A stretch of 17,828 bases of DNA from BS750m-G4 sp964472195 (GTDB lineage: Bacteria > Bacteroidota > Ignavibacteria > Tepidaquicellales > Tepidaquicellaceae): positions 1-17,828 of the forward strand of contig CAYYJH010000060.1 of assembly GCA_964472195.1 (NCBI GenBank). The letters run 5' to 3'. Positions 13,638 to 17,828 of the stretch are shown here, piece after piece. Position 1 is the stretch's first letter; every line of letters begins with the position of its first letter. The notes under the pieces are model-generated. The model was given only the letters and a program-made list of their open reading frames with translations, did no database searches and was not told the DNA's origin. Position numbers and translations under genes: made by a program.

Positions 13638-14227
13638 TTAACCATGTCTTCAGTCGAAAGGGTATGGTCGGAATTTTCTTTCAGAACTTCTCTTATTAAT
13701 TTTTCAGCTTCGTTTCGTGCATATCCAAGATTCATCAAAGCATTTAATGCATCGAGCCTCGATTGTTCTTTCGCAAAGAACTCAGAACTCCCAACAGATG
13801 TCTTTGCGGGTGATCCTGCTTCTTCTGTAATTTTAAACACCCTGTCTTTCAATGTCATAGAAATCAAATCTAATTTCTTTGGACCAATTCCCGGTATTTT
13901 TATTTTAGCAAAATCACTCGTTATTAAACCGATTATATCTTCAAAACCTGCATACGATAATATTTTGTGAGCTGTCTTTGAGCTAATGCCGTTCACGGTA
14001 ATTAGTAATTTAAATATCTCTTGTTCTTTCTCATCATAAAATCCATAAAGAGACAAAGAGTTTTCTTTAACATCGAGGTAAGTTAATACCTGAAACTCTT
14101 CTTTCAGTTGACACAGGTTTTCCATTACTTTTTTTGAAACATTGACATTGTATCCGACACCATTAACGTCAAGAATGATCTCGTTTCTACCTGTATGTAT
14201 TAAATAACCTTTTAATGAGGATATCAT
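13610..14227 (-). CDS. ruvA: Holliday junction branch migration protein RuvA
   Basis: A 205-residue RuvA, the tetrameric junction-binding subunit that loads RuvB. The N-terminal OB-fold domain (1-62) starts MISSLKGYLI and contains VNGVGYNVNV and SLSLYGFYDEKEQEIF. Two helix-hairpin-helix motifs follow: TVNGISSKTAHKIL (77-90) and IPGIGPKKLDLI (111-122). A linker leads to the C-terminal RuvB-binding domain (about 150-205, with ALNALMNLGYARNEAEKLI). In the first HhH motif GISSK stands where GVGPK-type residues are common. Length is normal. It lies 39 bp downstream of ruvC on the same strand, and ruvB is not in the window. Its 3' end is duplicated in the intergenic region. Confidence 0.96.
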   Translation of the reverse strand: MISSLKGYLIHTGRNEIILDVNGVGYNVNVSKKVMENLCQLKEEFQVLTYLDVKENSLSLYGFYDEKEQEIFKLLITVNGISSKTAHKILSYAGFEDIIGLITSDFAKIKIPGIGPKKLDLISMTLKDRVFKITEEAGSPAKTSVGSSEFFAKEQSRLDALNALMNLGYARNEAEKLIREVLKENSDHTLSTEDMVKKALLHISG

Positions 14228-14266
14228 TTTTTAATTTGTAGATATTTAATATTAGAGTAAAACATT

Positions 14267-14845
14267 CTAAGTCTTCGGCTTCATTAATCTTCCGGGATTT
14301 TTCTCGATAAAATCTTTCCAATCGTTTTTTTTTGAATAATGTTTCTTTGTTTTTTTATTGCTCGTTCTTAATGTATTATCTATAAAATAATAATGACATA
14401 AAGCAACAGCAAGAGCATCTGTGGAGTCTATGAATAACGGGTCTTCTTTTATCGAAAGAATACTCTTAACCATAAACCTGACGTTCTGTTTTGAAGATGC
14501 CCCGCTTCCCGTTACTGATTTCTTAACTTCCCTTGGTGAATATTCTGAAATATTCAAATCGGAGTTTGCTGCTGCGATAATTGCAACGCCTCTTGCCTGT
14601 CCGAGTTTTAAAGTTGATTGTATGTTCTTTCCGTAAAAGGCTGTTTCTATGGCGAACTCATCGGGTTTATAATTTTTAATCTTTTCGAGACACTTATCAT
14701 AGATTCGTTTAAGTCTAACGATTAAATGTTCTTTTGAATTCAGTTTAATGGAATCATATTCTATTAATCTAATGTTTCCCTGTTTGCACTCGATTATTCC
14801 TATTCCTGTAACAATTGATCCCGGGTCAATTCCAATTATTCGCAT
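14267..14845 (-). CDS. ruvC: Crossover junction endodeoxyribonuclease RuvC
   Basis: A 192-residue RuvC that resolves Holliday junctions with RuvAB. The RNase H-like fold begins MRIIGIDPGSIVTGIGIIE with D7. The other acidic catalytic residues are E67 (in EFAIETAFYGKN) and D140 and D143 (in FIDSTDALAVALCHY). GQARGVAIIAA (82-92) is the typical helix. The C-terminus past about 160 is a Lys-rich extension (TSNKKTKKHYSKKNDW) that may add DNA contacts. The gene lies between yebC (46-bp gap) and ruvA (39-bp gap) on one strand, likely one operon. Confidence 0.96.
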   Translation of the reverse strand: MRIIGIDPGSIVTGIGIIECKQGNIRLIEYDSIKLNSKEHLIVRLKRIYDKCLEKIKNYKPDEFAIETAFYGKNIQSTLKLGQARGVAIIAAANSDLNISEYSPREVKKSVTGSGASSKQNVRFMVKSILSIKEDPLFIDSTDALAVALCHYYFIDNTLRTSNKKTKKHYSKKNDWKDFIEKNPGRLMKPKT

Positions 14846-14891
14846 TTTAATATTTCATCAGGTTAATAGTGTAGGATGTTTTGCAGCGTTA

Positions 14892-15623
14892 TTAATTTTC
14901 TGTTATGAAATCTGCGTTTGTGTATACATTTTGGACATCATCATTATTATCAACAGCATCAATACATTTAATGACATCGTTTGCAGCTTTTTCTTCAAGT
15001 TTTATATGGTCTTTTGCCAGGTACTGTAATGCAGCGTTTTCAATTTTGAACTCTTTATCATCTACGGCTTTTCTGACATCTTCAAAGTTTTCCTTAGAAC
15101 AAATAACTTCAAATAAATCGTCTTCTTCCTTTAAATCCTCCGCACCGGTGTCTAAAATAGTCTCCATAAGTTCTTCTTCAGTATGTCCTGCTTTTTCAAT
15201 TGTAATAACACCTTTCCTTTCGAACATCCATGCAACAGAACCACTTTCACCAAGGTTCCCGTTGTATTTAGATAAAATGTGTCTCAGGTCTGCAACAGTT
15301 CTGTTTCGGTTATCAGTAACGCATTCGATTAGCAATGCTATACCATGAGGAGCGTATGCTTCGTAGTTTACCTCTTCATACTTAACACCTTCGAGATCAC
15401 CCGTACCTTTTTTTATTGCCCTGGTAATATTATCCTGCGGCATATTAACGGATTTTGCATTTTGAATAGCGAGTCTTAATCTTGGATTGGCTTCAGGATC
15501 ACCTCCCCCGTCTCTTGCGGATATTGTTATCTCCTTAATTACTTTAGTAAAGGATTTTCCTCTTGCAGCATCTGTTGCTGCTTTCTTCCTTTTTATTGTT
15601 GACCATTTTGAATGCCCTGACAT
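14892..15623 (-). CDS. yebC: YebC/PmpR/TACO1 family protein
   Basis: A 243-residue member of the YebC family. It opens with MSGHSKWSTIKRKKAATDAARGK, a near-invariant start. AYAPHGIALLIECVTDNRNRT (about 88-108) and NLGESGSVAWMFERKGVI follow, and the C-terminal DVQNVYTNADF is typical. The family was first described as DNA-binding transcription regulators. More recent work on homologues, including TACO1, points to a role in translation, for example on proline-rich stretches. It is commonly next to ruvC, as here, and is the first gene of a yebC-ruvC-ruvA unit. A 90-bp gap separates it from the recJ 3' end and should contain the promoter. Confidence 0.95.
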   Translation of the reverse strand: MSGHSKWSTIKRKKAATDAARGKSFTKVIKEITISARDGGGDPEANPRLRLAIQNAKSVNMPQDNITRAIKKGTGDLEGVKYEEVNYEAYAPHGIALLIECVTDNRNRTVADLRHILSKYNGNLGESGSVAWMFERKGVITIEKAGHTEEELMETILDTGAEDLKEEDDLFEVICSKENFEDVRKAVDDKEFKIENAALQYLAKDHIKLEEKAANDVIKCIDAVDNNDDVQNVYTNADFITEN

Positions 15624-15713
15624 CTTTTTGTATAATAAGTGTTACGCTTTTGCGAAAAGGATTTTAGATATAAATATTTTTTAAATACATAGATAAGCAA
15701 TATAGCTTTAATA

Positions 15714-17456
15714 TTACTTAAATTTCATATCTCTTATTCTTAATTTGTATGTAATATTATTATTCCAGATATTTTTATCTATGGAATAGCAAATACTACA
15801 GTATGCCCCAGTAACTATCCTGTCGTGAAAATCTGCTGAAGAGAAAAATACAGTATCGAACATTTTTCTTGTCTCCGGGTCGCGGACTTTAAATAAGTGT
15901 GTATAACTCTTTGCATATCTCACTTCCCCAATTATCTGTACATTGTGAGTCATAAAAATTGGTGTCATATTGCCAGGACCGAAAGGTTCAAAGAAAGAAA
16001 GCATTTTTATTAACTGTGGTGTAATATCTTTAATTTCTAATTCAGCATCGACTTCAATCTCCGGGATTAATTGTTTGTTCGAAAGTTCCTCAGTTGCAAT
16101 TTTATTGAACGCTATTTTGAACTCATCTAGCTTGTCGATGTCTATTTCCAGTCCTGCCGCATGGTAATGACCTCCGAACTGAATAATCTTATCTTCACAT
16201 TTCTTTAACGCCTTATAAATGTTGAAACCGTTTATACTCCGTGCACTGCCTTTTGCAACACCATTGACAGTTGTTAACACGATTGCAGGAAGATTATATT
16301 TCTCAACGAGTCTTGCTGCAACAATACCTATCACACCTGGATGCCAGTCTTCATTATGCATGATAATTGAATAACGGTCTTTTATGTCTTCCACTTTATC
16401 CTGTATCTTGAAAGCATTTTCTGTAATGGATTTATCTAATTCTCTCCTGCTTGTATTTTCGGAGTTGAGCGTATTAGCAAGTTCTTTTAATGTATCGGGA
16501 TCCTCACTTGTCAAAAGCTCAACTGCCCTTTTTGCATCTCCTAATCTGCCCACAGCATTTATCCTTGGTGCGATAGAAAACACAATACTCGATGTTGTTA
16601 TTTTACTGCTTTTGAATCCGATTGATTTAATAAGTGTATTAACAGAAGGTCTCGGATTAGAGTTTATCAATCTGTAACCTTCATGAACGAGTATGCGGTT
16701 CTCATCCGTAATAGGAACAATATCTGAAGATGTAGCTAATGCAACAAAGTCAAGCAGTGTGTATGCATAATCTTCATCCGATAACTTCTTGCATACAGCC
16801 TGTATAAGTTTGAATGCAACACCCGTTCCGCAAAGATACTTATACGGATACTCGCAGTCCTTTCTTAAAGGGTCGAGTATTGCAAATGCTTCGGGAATTT
16901 TTTCCGGCGGCTGATGGTGGTCACAGATGATGAATTCTATACCGAGCGAGTTCGCATATTCGATTTTTTCATAAGCGGTGATTCCGCAATCTATTGAAAC
17001 GATAAGTTTTATGTTTTCTTCTTTAGCTTTATCGATTGCAATTTCTGATATCCCGTAACCTTCGGTTATTCTGTCGGGGATATAAACTGTAGATTCCAGA
17101 GAGAAATGTTTTAAAAACAAATAAAACATAGACGCTCCGCACGTTCCGTCGACATCATAATCCGTAAGGACCATGATCTTTTCTTTTTCCTGTATTGCTT
17201 TAATTAGTCTTTCTGTAGCTTTATCGCAATCCTTCATCAAGAATGGATCGTAAAGCTTATCTATTGTAGGTCTGAAGAATCTGAGAACTTTTGGATAGCT
17301 GGTTACTCCTCGCATGAAAAGAAGTCTTATAATAAGTTCAGGAAGCTGAACTTTTGTTTTAAGACCTTGCATTTCATTTATGAAGGAATCGATATCATTT
17401 TGCGGTCTTTCCCCGTTCTCTGGGTAGAGTTCTTTTAGTTTCCAAATGTAGTTCAA
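15714..17456 (-). CDS. recJ: Single-stranded-DNA-specific exonuclease RecJ (probable TTG start)
   Basis: A 580-residue RecJ, the 5'-3' single-strand exonuclease used in recombination and mismatch/base-excision repair. The DHH domain has DYDVDGTC (99-106, metal ligands D99, D101, D103), VSIDCGI (153-159), CDHHQPPEKIP (178-188) and the NAVGRLGDA region. The DHHA1 domain has HPGVIGIVAARL and GGHYHAAGLEI, and a C-terminal OB-like domain follows. The start at 17456 is TTG. The N-terminal W5 and the following RLLFMRG-type helix align with usual RecJ N-termini, so a short ATG start at residue 29 would cut the conserved region. An ATG at 17463 is out of frame by one base. The tRNA-Leu gene ends 24 bp upstream on the same strand, so the two may be co-transcribed. 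Confidence 0.94.
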   Translation of the reverse strand: MNYIWKLKELYPENGERPQNDIDSFINEMQGLKTKVQLPELIIRLLFMRGVTSYPKVLRFFRPTIDKLYDPFLMKDCDKATERLIKAIQEKEKIMVLTDYDVDGTCGASMFYLFLKHFSLESTVYIPDRITEGYGISEIAIDKAKEENIKLIVSIDCGITAYEKIEYANSLGIEFIICDHHQPPEKIPEAFAILDPLRKDCEYPYKYLCGTGVAFKLIQAVCKKLSDEDYAYTLLDFVALATSSDIVPITDENRILVHEGYRLINSNPRPSVNTLIKSIGFKSSKITTSSIVFSIAPRINAVGRLGDAKRAVELLTSEDPDTLKELANTLNSENTSRRELDKSITENAFKIQDKVEDIKDRYSIIMHNEDWHPGVIGIVAARLVEKYNLPAIVLTTVNGVAKGSARSINGFNIYKALKKCEDKIIQFGGHYHAAGLEIDIDKLDEFKIAFNKIATEELSNKQLIPEIEVDAELEIKDITPQLIKMLSFFEPFGPGNMTPIFMTHNVQIIGEVRYAKSYTHLFKVRDPETRKMFDTVFFSSADFHDRIVTGAYCSICYSIDKNIWNNNITYKLRIRDMKFK

Positions 17457-17480
17457 TTTGCATGGTTTTAATTTGTTTAG

Positions 17481-17564
17481 TGCTCAAAGAGGGACTCGAA
17501 CCCTCACCTTAATGCTAAGACTGCACCCTGAATGCAGCGCGTCTACCAATTCCGCCATTTGAGC
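17481..17564 (-). tRNA. tRNA-Leu (anticodon CAG)
   Basis: On the minus strand an 84-nt class II tRNA folds completely: acceptor GCTCAAA paired with TTTGAGC, discriminator A, a D-arm containing GGTAGAC, anticodon stem CTGCA/TGCAG with loop TTCAGGG giving CAG, a long variable arm, and T-arm GAGGG-TTCGAGT-CCCTC. The 3' CCA is not encoded (CTA follows the discriminator), so it must be added after transcription. It reads CTG leucine codons. Confidence 0.97.
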
Positions 17565-17828
17565 TTGAGGTAAAAAGAAAATAAAAATATGAATCCCTAA
17601 TTTCAATTTGAAAAAAAATCCTAACCTGTAAAATATCAAATTCCAGCTAACAAATGACAAATAAATAGCAATATTCAAATAGCCGCTAATACGCGAATTA
17701 ACAGTAATAATTTAATCATTCACCAGTGTGTTTAAAATCAATAAAGTATGTTTCATAATGTTGTTAAAAAATACTATGATACAAATCTCATGGTTTGGAA
17801 TTTGTATTTTGTGTTTTGGGATTTTTAT
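17565..17828. other. Non-coding region upstream of tRNA-Leu
   Basis: No supported gene is visible to the window edge. The minus-strand part next to the tRNA should hold its promoter, but I could not pick clear -33/-7 or -35/-10 elements. The last 35 bases form the heptamer array listed separately. Confidence 0.5.
17794..17828 (+). repeat. Heptanucleotide tandem repeat (TTTGNNN)
   Basis: Units start at 17794, 17801, 17808, 17815 and 17822. The first four fit TTTGNNN exactly and the fifth has T in place of G. The array runs to the window edge and may continue. The period equals that of the repeat at 3166-3200 although the unit sequence differs. Confidence 0.6.

Noticed and set aside
13563..13970. 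Plus-strand 135-residue open frame over ruvA
   Set aside because: It is antisense to ruvA and begins inside hairpin 2; no domain is seen.
14905..15348. Plus-strand 147-residue open frame over yebC
   Set aside because: It is Ser-rich antisense translation of yebC, not an independent gene.
17484..17678. Open frame on the minus strand across tRNA-Leu
   Set aside because: Its C-terminal residues (AELVDALHSG...) are the translation of the tRNA itself, a common artefact.
1..17828. CRISPR arrays, insertion sequences, prophage genes or attachment sites
   Set aside because: No spaced identical repeats, transposase or integrase motifs, or phage proteins were found; the tRNA has no nearby integrase or tRNA-fragment repeat.

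Overview
The window looks like chromosomal sequence from an AT-rich member of the FCB group, most likely Ignavibacteria/Ignavibacteriota or a close Bacteroidota relative. The main evidence is the left-edge protein, which ends in a type IX secretion (T9SS) type-A sorting domain containing NPFNP, the form common in that group. Supporting signs are weak Shine-Dalgarno signals, lipoprotein and envelope genes, and a housekeeping set with no phage or transposon genes. The taxonomic call is inference and has not been tested by phylogeny.

Layout, left to right. (1) 1-1375, minus: the 5' part of a secreted propeller-like T9SS cargo protein; its 3' end lies outside the window. (2) 1376-1810: a gene-free stretch with two predicted RNA hairpins, one followed by a T tract. 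(3) 1811-3184, plus: a membrane-anchored protein resembling corrinoid/iron-sulfur reductive dehalogenases. This is the most unusual gene here. (4) 3274-4122, minus: a protein of unknown function with a weak HEPN-like motif. (5) 4359-10367, plus: a tightly packed run of nadB (L-aspartate oxidase), a secreted M1 metallopeptidase with C-terminal HEAT repeats, a lipoprotein with VCBS/FG-GAP-like repeats, and a GT2 glycosyltransferase. (6) 10517-13436, plus: hrcA-grpE-dnaJ, the heat-shock repressor and DnaK co-chaperones, with no dnaK and no visible CIRCE operator. (7) 13437-13609: a convergent intergenic region with an octamer repeat, a diverged copy of the ruvA 3' end and two hairpins sharing a core. 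(8) 13610-15623, minus: yebC-ruvC-ruvA (Holliday-junction processing plus a YebC/TACO1 protein). (9) 15714-17564, minus: tRNA-Leu(CAG) followed by recJ. (10) 17565-17828: non-coding, ending in a heptanucleotide repeat.

How the genes fit together: the right half holds two core modules, protein folding (HrcA/GrpE/DnaJ acting on a DnaK encoded elsewhere) and recombination repair (RuvA, RuvC, RecJ). The middle holds NAD biosynthesis and envelope functions that are probably co-transcribed without sharing a pathway. The left part is accessory: a secreted protein, a possible organohalide or other corrinoid-dependent reductase, and an unknown protein. Between genes there are several short degenerate tandem repeats (period 7 or 8) and small perfect hairpins, which may be genome-wide repeat families.
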